DNA from: Opitutaceae bacterium UBA3033
GTDB lineage: Bacteria > Verrucomicrobiota > Verrucomicrobiia > Opitutales > Opitutaceae
Length of the DNA: 42,489 nucleotides
Assembly: GCA_002367815.1 (NCBI GenBank)
Contig: DFDG01000184.1
Span: 14,236 to 56,724, forward strand
Reading direction: 5' to 3'
A program made the translations under genes and the position numbers. Positions 25,201 through 32,342 of this stretch are shown one piece after another. The notes under the pieces are model-generated. The model was given only the letters and a program-made list of their open reading frames with translations, did not search any database and was not told the origin of the DNA. Position 1 is the stretch's first letter; every line of letters begins with the position of its first letter.

Positions 25201-26301
25201 TTAAAGTGGGGAACTGCGACGATGAGTGGTCATGATTTCCGCACCGGTGGCGGCGACGAGCACCACATCCTCCATGCGCACTCCGCATTCTCCGGGGAAA
25301 TACACCCCGGGCTCCAGGGCGATGACCATGTTTTCCTGCAGAGGTGTCGTGTCACCCGCCACGATGCGCGGAGCCTCATGGTAACAAACCCCGATCCCAT
25401 GACCGGTGTGATGGGGATATGGCGTATAGCCGCGACCGGTGATAAACTCACGGGTGCGACGATCAATGTCTCCGGCAATCGCCCCGGGCTTGATCAGGGA
25501 GATGGCGAAGTCCAGCGCTTCGTCGGCCAATGGTTTCAACTCTCCGTAACGCGGGCCGGGTTCACCGGCCGGAATCACTCCGCAGATATCGCCCCAGTAA
25601 TTGCCGAGTCGGGGCACGATATCGGCGAGCAGCCATTCGCCGGCTTGGATTTTCCGATCGGTTGGAGGACCACCGATGTTACCGGTGCGCGGCCCGGAAA
25701 CAAAATCCGCCAGGAGGGGCAGCCGCCGGCCGGCCTTGCTTTCCAACGCGGCCCGCAGATCGCCCCAGATGGCCAATTCCGAGCGACCGGGTTGCACCAA
25801 CTTGGGCAGAATGGCTTGGGCGAGATCGCAGAGAGCCAAGGAGGTTCGGATGGCGCTGATTTCCCCTGAGGTTTTTACGATACGCAGCAAATCGATCTGG
25901 CCATCGATCGGTTTGGCGTGGGCCAGCACCGTCGCGAGGTCACCGGGAAGATTGGCGAATTCCACCCCAAGTTTGGATTTCCCGGCGATAAGCTCGCGCA
26001 AGGCATCCCGATATTTTTTGGGCGGAGATTGGGTGTGGTCCGGGGTGTAACTGGCATAGGCCAGACCTTTCAATCCCAACGCGCTCAAGTCCGGAATTTC
26101 ACAATCGGGATACAACAGCGTGGCGGCTGTTTTTTCCACGAGCAGAACGGTGGGCCCACCGGCAAATGGATTTGGCCCCGTTTCGATCGATGTTTCGTGA
26201 CCCGAAGCCCAGTCCACACTCGAAGCAGCGGTTAGCAGGGCGCATTCAATTTCCTCCTGTTCCAGCCAGGAAGTGAGCTTTAGGTGGATTGCAGAGTCCA
26301 T
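25201..26301 (-). CDS. M24-family metallopeptidase-like protein (Xaa-Pro peptidase / creatinase fold)
   Basis: A 366-residue protein with the creatinase N-domain (~1-130) and a pita-bread catalytic domain (~135-366). All five dinuclear-metal ligands of M24 peptidases are visible: the Asp pair in LLADIVPR and NYWGDICG, His in HHTGHGIG, Glu in ALEPGVYF and Glu in RMEDVVLV. This favours a metal-dependent hydrolase such as Xaa-Pro aminopeptidase, while creatinase and DddP-type DMSP lyase share the fold. It is first in a tight operon with enolase-superfamily, SBP-like and SDR genes, so a small-molecule hydrolase is as likely as a peptidase. The ATG at 26301 is chosen; an ATG at 26325 would add eight residues. 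Confidence 0.87.
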   Translation of the reverse strand: MDSAIHLKLTSWLEQEEIECALLTAASSVDWASGHETSIETGPNPFAGGPTVLLVEKTAATLLYPDCEIPDLSALGLKGLAYASYTPDHTQSPPKKYRDALRELIAGKSKLGVEFANLPGDLATVLAHAKPIDGQIDLLRIVKTSGEISAIRTSLALCDLAQAILPKLVQPGRSELAIWGDLRAALESKAGRRLPLLADFVSGPRTGNIGGPPTDRKIQAGEWLLADIVPRLGNYWGDICGVIPAGEPGPRYGELKPLADEALDFAISLIKPGAIAGDIDRRTREFITGRGYTPYPHHTGHGIGVCYHEAPRIVAGDTTPLQENMVIALEPGVYFPGECGVRMEDVVLVAATGAEIMTTHRRSSPL

Positions 26302-26330
26302 GGGGTTGGCCACATGGAAGCACATTTCTG

Positions 26331-26369
26331 CAAAATGAAAAGCACCCTCCGGTTGTTACCAGAGGGTGC
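26331..26369 (-). terminator. Rho-independent terminator after the DUF4097 gene
   Basis: In the minus direction an 8-bp GC-rich stem (GCACCCTC / GAGGGTGC, 12-base loop, 26342-26369) is followed at once by TTTTCATTTT. It lies 25 bases after the DUF4097 stop and just before the M24 gene, so it separates the sigma-factor operon from the catabolic operon. This is the clearest terminator in the window. Confidence 0.8.
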
Positions 26370-26394
26370 GTAAAGGATGAACTTTAACGGTGGG

Positions 26395-27423
26395 TTACTT
26401 GGTCTTGCGCAGAGTCACATCGCCATTCATCGCGGCGGCATAAATCTCGGGACCAGCGCCACCGTTGAGAGCACCTGACACCAGCTTGCCCCCAGTCATG
26501 GGCGGGACGGGAGGCACTGGTGGAACAATTACAATGCCACCATCATGGGCTTCAGCAGCCGCTTCACGCATTGCGGCAGCAGTCTCCCGCATGGCCTCGG
26601 CTGTTTCGCGGGCTGCTTCCATGCCGGCCCGCACGGCTTCACGCACGGCGGTTCTGATCTCGGAGTTGCCGTCAATATTGACCGAATAGTGGCCGGAGCG
26701 ATTGTTGCCCCGCACCGACTCGGTTTTGGTTACGAGAGACTTATCATCGAAGTCGGTCAGGATCGCGCCGTTTTGGGTGCGCAACCGGATCTTCGCCTGA
26801 GCATCTGCCGGTAGGCGAATATCGATTTCACCGTTCATGGACGTGAAGGAAAGCGGCTTGTTTTCGCTGAGCTTTCTTACTTTTGCCATGATTTCGCCGT
26901 TCATGGTTTCGACGAGGGCCCCGCCGGAAAAATTATCGAGCGCGATCTCACCGTTGAGGCTTTTGACTTCGATGTCGCCGTCGATGTCCGTGATGATGAC
27001 TTCTCCGCCAAAACCATTGGATACCACGATATTGGTATTGCGGGGAACATGGATGATGAATTCGGCATCATTGCTGAAGCCGGCCCAGGAGTCACCGGTG
27101 TCCAAAGTCACGGTGTTATTCTTTTCGGTGAGGGAGAAAGTCGCGCTTTCGGATATTACCCGCAGACCGTCATCACGGGTGGGAGCGTCTTCCGATTCGA
27201 ATTCGGTTTGCACGGAGACTTCCTTGTCATCTGTCCCGGTGATGGCGACATCGCCCATCTTGAGATTCACCCTGAGGGTGCCGGGTTTGGCGGGATCGGA
27301 AAATTTGACGGTGGTGGTGTTTTCTTCCCCATGGGCCCGCGGGGCCGTGATGGAGGTCATGAGGAGCAAAGCCGCAACGGATGCGGCCAGGAGGAGGGAG
27401 GAGCAGGATTGAGAGGTTTTCAT
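26395..27423 (-). CDS. Exported DUF4097 beta-strand-repeat protein with helical insert
   Basis: A 342-residue exported protein. The N-terminus is a Sec signal (hydrophobic LLLAASVAALLLMTSI, probable cleavage after residues 29-32). The body is a DUF4097-type repeated beta fold with recurring MNGE/LNGE/NGA turns (VKSLNGEIALDNF, VETMNGEIMAKV, TSMNGEIDIRL). About residues 253-308 break the pattern with an Ala/Glu/Arg helix (EAARETAEAMRETAAAMREA) and a VPPVPPVPP stretch before the last strands. Family function is unknown; such proteins often sit beside ECF sigma/anti-sigma pairs, as here. It is the last gene of the sigma operon, 62 bases after the HEAT-like gene, and precedes the terminator. Confidence 0.82.
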   Translation of the reverse strand: MKTSQSCSSLLLAASVAALLLMTSITAPRAHGEENTTTVKFSDPAKPGTLRVNLKMGDVAITGTDDKEVSVQTEFESEDAPTRDDGLRVISESATFSLTEKNNTVTLDTGDSWAGFSNDAEFIIHVPRNTNIVVSNGFGGEVIITDIDGDIEVKSLNGEIALDNFSGGALVETMNGEIMAKVRKLSENKPLSFTSMNGEIDIRLPADAQAKIRLRTQNGAILTDFDDKSLVTKTESVRGNNRSGHYSVNIDGNSEIRTAVREAVRAGMEAARETAEAMRETAAAMREAAAEAHDGGIVIVPPVPPVPPMTGGKLVSGALNGGAGPEIYAAAMNGDVTLRKTK

Positions 27424-27485
27424 GATATTATTGGTGATGGTTTTGATGGTGGCTTGTGCGACCGATCGGTTGGTTGTGTAAGGGA

Positions 27486-28058
27486 TTAAAATTGGGCAAT
27501 AGCACGGCGGGCTGCATCGCGCACCGAGCGGTTAATATTTTCCTGCTTGGCCAGATGTTGGAACGTGGAGACGGCTTCCTGATCCCGGGCCGCGACGAGA
27601 AAATCGATCATCGCCACTTGCACCAAGGGGTTTTGCTCGCGGCCGAGTGAAGCCAGCACACCGGCGCGCACGACTTCATTGTCGGCATGGGCGAAGAGGG
27701 CTTCGAGGGCGGTCAGCCGGATGTTCGTGCTGGGATCAAGCGCCATAGCGTTGATCAATTGCGTGAGCACTTGATCGTTGGGAGAATTTAATTCCTGAGT
27801 GGCGAGCACACCTCTGAGGCGTTCACCGGCAGGTTGTTGCTTCAGAATGGAGTAGCTGACGAGTTGGCCCATTGAATCCACTTTTTGCTGCAGTGCAGCG
27901 ATCTGCTGTTGGGTGGCAGCGTCCGTGGTTGTGGTTGCGGGTGCTGGAGCAGGCGTGTTGCGCTGACCGGCAAAAAAGCCGAGTGCGAGGAGTCCGCAGG
28001 CCGCGATGGGCGAAAGAATCCAGCTCCAAAGCGTGGTCCGTTTCCGGCGATTGGTCAC
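27486..28058 (-). CDS. Membrane-anchored HEAT-repeat-like protein
   Basis: A 190-residue protein with a basic N-terminus and one transmembrane helix (LSPIAACGLLALGFFAG, ~16-32), a Pro/Ala/Thr linker, a short coiled segment (TQQQIAALQQKVDSM), and two or three HEAT-like repeats (NIRLTALEALFAHADNEVVR, NPLVQVAMIDFLVA, RSVRDAARRAIAQF). It is probably periplasmic apart from the anchor. Its start GTG at 28058 overlaps the anti-sigma stop as GTGA, tying it to the sigma/anti-sigma pair. Similar proteins form part of anti-sigma modules in some bacteria, but a binding partner cannot be named. Confidence 0.75.
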   Translation of the reverse strand: MTNRRKRTTLWSWILSPIAACGLLALGFFAGQRNTPAPAPATTTTDAATQQQIAALQQKVDSMGQLVSYSILKQQPAGERLRGVLATQELNSPNDQVLTQLINAMALDPSTNIRLTALEALFAHADNEVVRAGVLASLGREQNPLVQVAMIDFLVAARDQEAVSTFQHLAKQENINRSVRDAARRAIAQF

Positions 28059-28303
28059 CAATGAGGTGCTGGTGGCGGAGTGTTTTCCTCCTCGAGCATG
28101 GCATAGAAATTGGAGCGGAGGCGGGGGGTGGGATTTTCAACCGGCATGGTATCAAGGGTGCTGAGGGTGCGATGCAATGCGCTGAAATCTCGCTGGCACT
28201 CCGGGCAGTTGGCAAGGTGAGCCCGGACTTCATCGGTCGTGGTGGTGGCATTACGGGGATCGAGCAGCTCAGTGAGCCGCTCTTGGGCGTGGGTGCAGTT
28301 CAT
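28055..28303 (-). CDS. Zinc-finger anti-sigma factor (short)
   Basis: A small 82-residue protein with the HxxxCxxC zinc-binding anti-sigma motif (H29, C33, C36 in RAHLANCPECQ) and Cys3 near the N-terminus. Such domains bind and hold ECF sigma factors. It has no membrane helix of its own; the following HEAT-like protein supplies one, so sensing may be divided between the two. The ATG at 28303 overlaps the sigma gene stop by four bases (ATGA) and its own stop overlaps the HEAT-like start. A longer frame to 28393 lies inside the sigma gene and is not used. Confidence 0.85.
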   Translation of the reverse strand: MNCTHAQERLTELLDPRNATTTTDEVRAHLANCPECQRDFSALHRTLSTLDTMPVENPTPRLRSNFYAMLEEENTPPPAPHW

Positions 28304-28944
28304 GTCAGATTCTCCTTTTGCATTTGGAAGTAGATATCGCGCAATTGGCGCAGGGCGCGATGGGCGCGCACTTTCGCGGCGCCGATGGAACATTCGAGGA
28401 TGGAGGCAATTTCGGAAAACGAGAGTTCCTGAAAACGACTGAGCAGGAGAATTTCGCGATCATCCCGATCGAGCCGGTTCAAGGCGTGGTGCAGGATTTT
28501 ATGATCGTCACTGGCGATGGCTTTGTCCCCGGCGTTAGGTTGGTCGTCGGCGTGATGTTGCAGATCGGCCGGATCGGTGGCCGTGGGCGTCCGTTGGGTT
28601 TTGCGATAGTGATCCACGGCACAGCGCCGGGCCAGGTGATACATCCAGGTGGCGAAGCGACCTTCGTCGCGGTAGGTGTGCCGGTATTTGAGGATGCGCT
28701 GAAACACGATTTGAGTGATGTCTTCGGCGGCCGAGCGGTCGTTGGTCAGTTTGGTCAGAAAACCAAACAGCGGACCATGGTGGCGTTCAAAGAGTTCGCC
28801 CAAGGCATCGAGCTCACCTTCGCGCACGGCGAGTATGAGTTCGTGGTCGGATTGCGGGGTAGAGGTTTCCACGGATCGGTAACGGGTAGGGTTAACCGCG
28901 GAAACGCGGCTGGAAATAGAGATATCTGAGATATCGGAGATCAC
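28300..28944 (-). CDS. ECF-type RNA polymerase sigma factor
   Basis: A 214-residue sigma-70-family ECF factor. Region 2 (~43-110) has LFGFLTKLTNDRSAAEDITQ and FATWMYHLARRCAVDHYRK for -10 recognition. A Pro/Asp-rich linker (~112-145) is followed by region 4 (~150-205) with LDRDDREILLLSRFQELSFS and the helix-turn-helix IASILECSIGAAKVRAHRA. The N-terminal MISDISDIS reads from a repeated GATATC sequence and may not be translated; the GTG at 28944 is the only upstream start in frame. It is the first gene of an operon with the anti-sigma, HEAT-like and DUF4097 genes. Release of the sigma by the anti-sigma on an envelope signal is inferred. Confidence 0.92.
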   Translation of the reverse strand: MISDISDISISSRVSAVNPTRYRSVETSTPQSDHELILAVREGELDALGELFERHHGPLFGFLTKLTNDRSAAEDITQIVFQRILKYRHTYRDEGRFATWMYHLARRCAVDHYRKTQRTPTATDPADLQHHADDQPNAGDKAIASDDHKILHHALNRLDRDDREILLLSRFQELSFSEIASILECSIGAAKVRAHRALRQLRDIYFQMQKENLT

Positions 28945-28976
28945 GGGAGATGACGAGCATTGCTGGTTGCTGGTGG

Positions 28977-29003
28977 AAACCCGGATAAAGTGATTTGGTT
29001 ACA
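28977..29003 (-). promoter_or_regulatory. Possible ECF-type promoter for the sigma operon
   Basis: On the minus strand TGTAACC (28997-29003) resembles the TGTAAC -35 element of some ECF promoters, with a CGGG about 15 bases downstream where a -10 CG element could lie. That position would give a leader of ~30 bases before the GTG at 28944. This is a weak pattern match offered as a candidate autoregulatory site. Confidence 0.2.
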
Positions 29004-29043
29004 ATAAATTTACTGAGGCGGAATCTTCCTGCATGGTGGCGTC

Positions 29044-29958
29044 ATGAACCGCCGTTCCTTTTTGCAAAACACCGCTATGCTGGGGGCGGCTGGCTGGCTG
29101 GCCCGCTCATCACTTTTGGCCCAATCCCAACCGGCTCCCCTGGGGGTATTTCACCCGCTCCGCCGCAATGTGGGCTACTTTACGGGTCGAGGTGGCACGA
29201 TAGGTTGGATGGTTGATCCGGCGGCGCTCGTGGTGGTGGACACTCAATTTCCTGCCACGGCGGCTTTTTGTCTGGAGGGGTTGCCCGGACGGATCGATCG
29301 CCAGATCGATGTGGTGCTCAACACTCACCACCACGGGGATCACACCAGTGGCAACGGGACTTTTCGTCCGGTCGCCCATACCATCGTGGCACAGGAAAAT
29401 GTGCCGGGGTTGCAGCTGGCGGCCGCGGCCAGAGAGGGCGAGGGCAAGATTCCGGTCATGGCCAATGAGACCTTTGTGAAATCGTGGCGCCGCGAAATCG
29501 GTGACGAAGTGGTCACGGCCTCCTACTTCGGTGCCGCGCATACCAACGGCGATGCGATCGTGCATTTCGAGCGCGCCAATTTGGTGCATCTGGGGGACCT
29601 GGTTTTCAACCGGCTTTACCCTTATATCGACGCGCCGGCCGGCGCGAGTATTCGCCATTGGATCATGGTGCTGGAAGAAGCGGTGAAGACGTATCCTCAG
29701 GACGCGATTTATATTTCCGGTCACGGCAAGGAAGGGTTCGGAGTCGAGTTTGCTCAGGACGACATTTTGGTGTTTCGTGATTATCTCAGCGGATTGCTGG
29801 CCCACGTGGAACGCGAGATGGCCGCCGGCAAATCGAAGGACGAAATTCTTGCTCTCGATAACCTGCCGGGATTTCCGGATTTTCACCAAACCCTGCCTAA
29901 TCGTTTGGGGATGAACCTTGGCGTGGCCATCGATGAATTGACGGCGGCAAAAGGTTAA
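29044..29958 (+). CDS. Exported metallo-beta-lactamase-fold hydrolase
   Basis: A 304-residue protein starting with a Tat-like signal (NRRSFLQ, then a hydrophobic Ala-rich stretch to ~27). The MBL domain follows with the zinc motif THHHGDH (H95, H97, D99, H100), H166 in GAAHTNGDA, D185 in HLGDLVF and H227 in ISGHG, a complete dinuclear set. It resembles quinoprotein-relay/SoxH-like and other periplasmic MBL proteins more than true beta-lactamases, though the substrate is unknown. It diverges from the sigma operon, and its end overlaps the convergent sulfatase gene by four bases. Confidence 0.88.
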   Translation: MNRRSFLQNTAMLGAAGWLARSSLLAQSQPAPLGVFHPLRRNVGYFTGRGGTIGWMVDPAALVVVDTQFPATAAFCLEGLPGRIDRQIDVVLNTHHHGDHTSGNGTFRPVAHTIVAQENVPGLQLAAAAREGEGKIPVMANETFVKSWRREIGDEVVTASYFGAAHTNGDAIVHFERANLVHLGDLVFNRLYPYIDAPAGASIRHWIMVLEEAVKTYPQDAIYISGHGKEGFGVEFAQDDILVFRDYLSGLLAHVEREMAAGKSKDEILALDNLPGFPDFHQTLPNRLGMNLGVAIDELTAAKG

Positions 29959-31406
29959 CCTGAACCCTGGAGGAGCTTACCGAAGCCTGGCCAGAACACG
30001 GTGGGTTGTTGATTCGCCAACGGCTTCAGTTTGGCAGGGTCGTAGGTGTAGTCCTGCCGATCCTTAAGCCTTGCGGCGAGCAGCTTACGAAATGATTCAA
30101 GACGGGCCGTTTCGCCCGACAGGTCTTTTGTTTCGCGTGGATCGGCAGTCAGATCAAAGAGCTGTTCCTCGTCGGTCTCGGCAAACCAGATATATTTTAT
30201 TTGGTCCTGAATAATCCAGTGGTTGGCTTGGCCGCCACTGTGTTCGCCATAGAGGATGGTGCGTTTCGATTTTTTTGGTTTTCCGGCAATCACGGGCAGC
30301 AGTGACTTGCCGTCAACCGCCTGAGGAATGCCGACGCCGGCCATGTCGAGAATCGTGGGGCAAATATCTTCGAGGCAGGCGAGTTCGTCGGAACTTTGTT
30401 TCGGTTGATCGATATTGCGCGAAGTAACGAAGAGCGGCACGTGCGTAGCGCCTTCATACGGCAGGACTTTACGGAAGAGCTGATGATCGCCCAACATTTC
30501 ACCGTGGTCCGAAGTATAAATTATCCAAGTCGGTTGGCTGGCGAGGGGAGTGCCGGCCGTGAAAGCACGGGGCAGCAGAAACCCGATGGCGTCGTCGATC
30601 TGATGCACGAGACCGTAGTAACCGGCCATCGCGTTGCGCATGATCTCGAGATCGTATGGTCCGGTGTTGCTGTCGGGTTGGTTGCCTGGGGCCTGTTCAC
30701 CGCGCGGGCTCCATTCGCCGAGCGTGGGCTGCCACTGCGATGATTTGCGGGTATAAAAGTCGTAGTAGAATTGCGGCGGCACCAACGGGGGGTGCGGCGC
30801 CCAGAATGAGAGATGGAGAAAGAACGGGCACGAGGGATCGCGCTTTTTGGTCAGGAATTTCGCCGCCTCCTGAACCACCCAGCTGGTGTGGTGCAGGCTT
30901 TCATCGAGATGGAAAGGACGCGCGAGGCGGCTGTTGGGTCCGATGCCGTGCAGGTTGGGGTCCACATTACCCCCCGCCGCGTCATGCAACCAATCCACAT
31001 AGTCGTTTTGCGCAAAAGTCGGCGAATTGGGTCGGTAATCGATCTGCTCGCTCAGAATGACGTGGTCGAAACCATAACGTTTACGCTGGGGAAATTGGTG
31101 AAGTTTGCCGATGAGCTGGGTTTGATAACCCGCTTCGCCGAGCAGTCCCGGCAAGGTGTATTCGGGATGAAATTCCACTTCGTCCTGATAGCCCACCATG
31201 CCATGGGAGGTGCCATGTTGCCCCGTGAGCAAGGTGCGCCGGGCGGCGATGCAACTCGGGGTGGTCGAATAAGCCCGGGAGAAATTGGTGCCGTTGACCG
31301 CCAGATTGTCGAGGTAAGCGGTTTGGCAAACGCGGTTGCCATTGATGCCGAGGGTGTCCCAGCGCTGCTGGTCGGTCGTGATGAGCAGAATATTCGGTTT
31401 ATCCAT
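29955..31406 (-). CDS. Sulfatase (CxAxR type, no signal peptide)
   Basis: An alkaline-phosphatase-fold sulfatase of 483 residues that should hydrolyse a sulfate ester. Seen: NILLITTDQQRWDTLG at the N-terminus (D12 as a metal ligand), the formylglycine site SCIAARRTLLTG with C52, A54 and R56 (C-x-A-x-R rather than the commoner C-x-P-x-R), a GKLHQF segment holding a conserved Lys/His, and TSDHGEMLGDH with the later metal ligands. The protein begins directly at the catalytic domain without a signal sequence, so it is probably cytoplasmic. No maturase (FGE or anSME) gene is in the window. It lies beside lyase-like and GH172-type genes, suggesting a role in sulfated glycan breakdown. Confidence 0.9.
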   Translation of the reverse strand: MDKPNILLITTDQQRWDTLGINGNRVCQTAYLDNLAVNGTNFSRAYSTTPSCIAARRTLLTGQHGTSHGMVGYQDEVEFHPEYTLPGLLGEAGYQTQLIGKLHQFPQRKRYGFDHVILSEQIDYRPNSPTFAQNDYVDWLHDAAGGNVDPNLHGIGPNSRLARPFHLDESLHHTSWVVQEAAKFLTKKRDPSCPFFLHLSFWAPHPPLVPPQFYYDFYTRKSSQWQPTLGEWSPRGEQAPGNQPDSNTGPYDLEIMRNAMAGYYGLVHQIDDAIGFLLPRAFTAGTPLASQPTWIIYTSDHGEMLGDHQLFRKVLPYEGATHVPLFVTSRNIDQPKQSSDELACLEDICPTILDMAGVGIPQAVDGKSLLPVIAGKPKKSKRTILYGEHSGGQANHWIIQDQIKYIWFAETDEEQLFDLTADPRETKDLSGETARLESFRKLLAARLKDRQDYTYDPAKLKPLANQQPTVFWPGFGKLLQGSG

Positions 31407-31511
31407 GGGGAAGAGGTTGAGCTATTCCAAAACTGTTGGGCCGGGGTTGCAACCTTGGGGCACCGCTGGATGCACTTTTTTGGTTTAAGACCAGAGCGGT
31501 GATTGTTTTTG

Positions 31512-32333
31512 ATGCAAAAACCTTCACGCTATCCCGACATGGCATTGCATGCACCTACGCTGGTTGATACTTGGCAGGAATTTCAAAAGCGCTGGGCCGG
31601 CGTGCAAAATTTCCTGATGGCCGGCGAATGTGTGCCCTTTGATTTCAAGCTGCCGCCGCTGGCCCGGGTGGTGGAAGAATTGCGCGCCGATGCCGATGCC
31701 CGCATTACACCCGGCACACGGAGTGACCGGCTTGAACTGGCGGATGTGGCGGCGGCCTTTCGGGCGCTGCCAGTCGAACGGGCGCTGGAATCCTCTTTCG
31801 CGCTCGCTCATTTCCAACTCGCCCGGTTCGACGCGCCCGGAAAATTCCTGCACGGTTTCACGCGCGCAGTGATGGACCCGTGGCAGCAGGCGTTGCAGGC
31901 GAATGGTTTCACTTTCGAGCGCTGCTATCCGATTATTTTCATCAGCGGTAAAGGCTGCGCGACCAACTATCACATGGATTTCTCGCATGTGCTCGCGTGG
32001 CAGATTTGCGGCACCAAACGATTCTGCGGTCTCCAGGATCCCGACCGCTGGGCACCGCGCGAAGTGCGGGTTGATTACAAGCCGGAGGGTTTTACGAAAC
32101 CCGCGGCTCTGACCGAGTCCGATGCGCTTTGCTATGAGATGCGACCGGGTGATGTGCTATGGAATGCCCTGCTCACGCCGCATTGGGTCGAGGCAGGGGC
32201 CGAAGTGGCGATGAGTATCAATCTTTCGCATGGCGGCATCCGTTATCGGGGCGAACTTTGTCCGCACGAGGCCGAGCTGATGGCCCACCGCGGAGCCAAT
32301 CCCGTGGCGGCTCCGGTCAAGGCGGGCGGCTGA
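31512..32333 (+). CDS. JmjC/cupin-like Fe(II) oxygenase-type protein
   Basis: A 273-residue protein whose second half looks like a cupin-like (JmjC) oxygenase. NYHMDFSHVLAWQICGTKRF provides the HxD pair (H154, D156), a typical strand follows, and GDVLWNALLTPHWVEAG supplies the distal His (H224) and the conserved descending strand. Members hydroxylate proteins or small molecules with 2-oxoglutarate, but the substrate here is unknown. The start is the ATG at 31512; a TTG at 31503 and an ATG at 31539 are alternatives. Its stop is nine bases from the start of the 1125-residue lyase-like gene, so they are almost surely co-transcribed. Confidence 0.72.
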   Translation: MQKPSRYPDMALHAPTLVDTWQEFQKRWAGVQNFLMAGECVPFDFKLPPLARVVEELRADADARITPGTRSDRLELADVAAAFRALPVERALESSFALAHFQLARFDAPGKFLHGFTRAVMDPWQQALQANGFTFERCYPIIFISGKGCATNYHMDFSHVLAWQICGTKRFCGLQDPDRWAPREVRVDYKPEGFTKPAALTESDALCYEMRPGDVLWNALLTPHWVEAGAEVAMSINLSHGGIRYRGELCPHEAELMAHRGANPVAAPVKAGG

Positions 32334-32342
32334 CCCCAACTT

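Noticed and set aside
29110..29889. 259-codon minus-strand ORF opposite the MBL gene
   Set aside because: The plus strand carries a complete zinc-ligand set; the antisense product has no motif.
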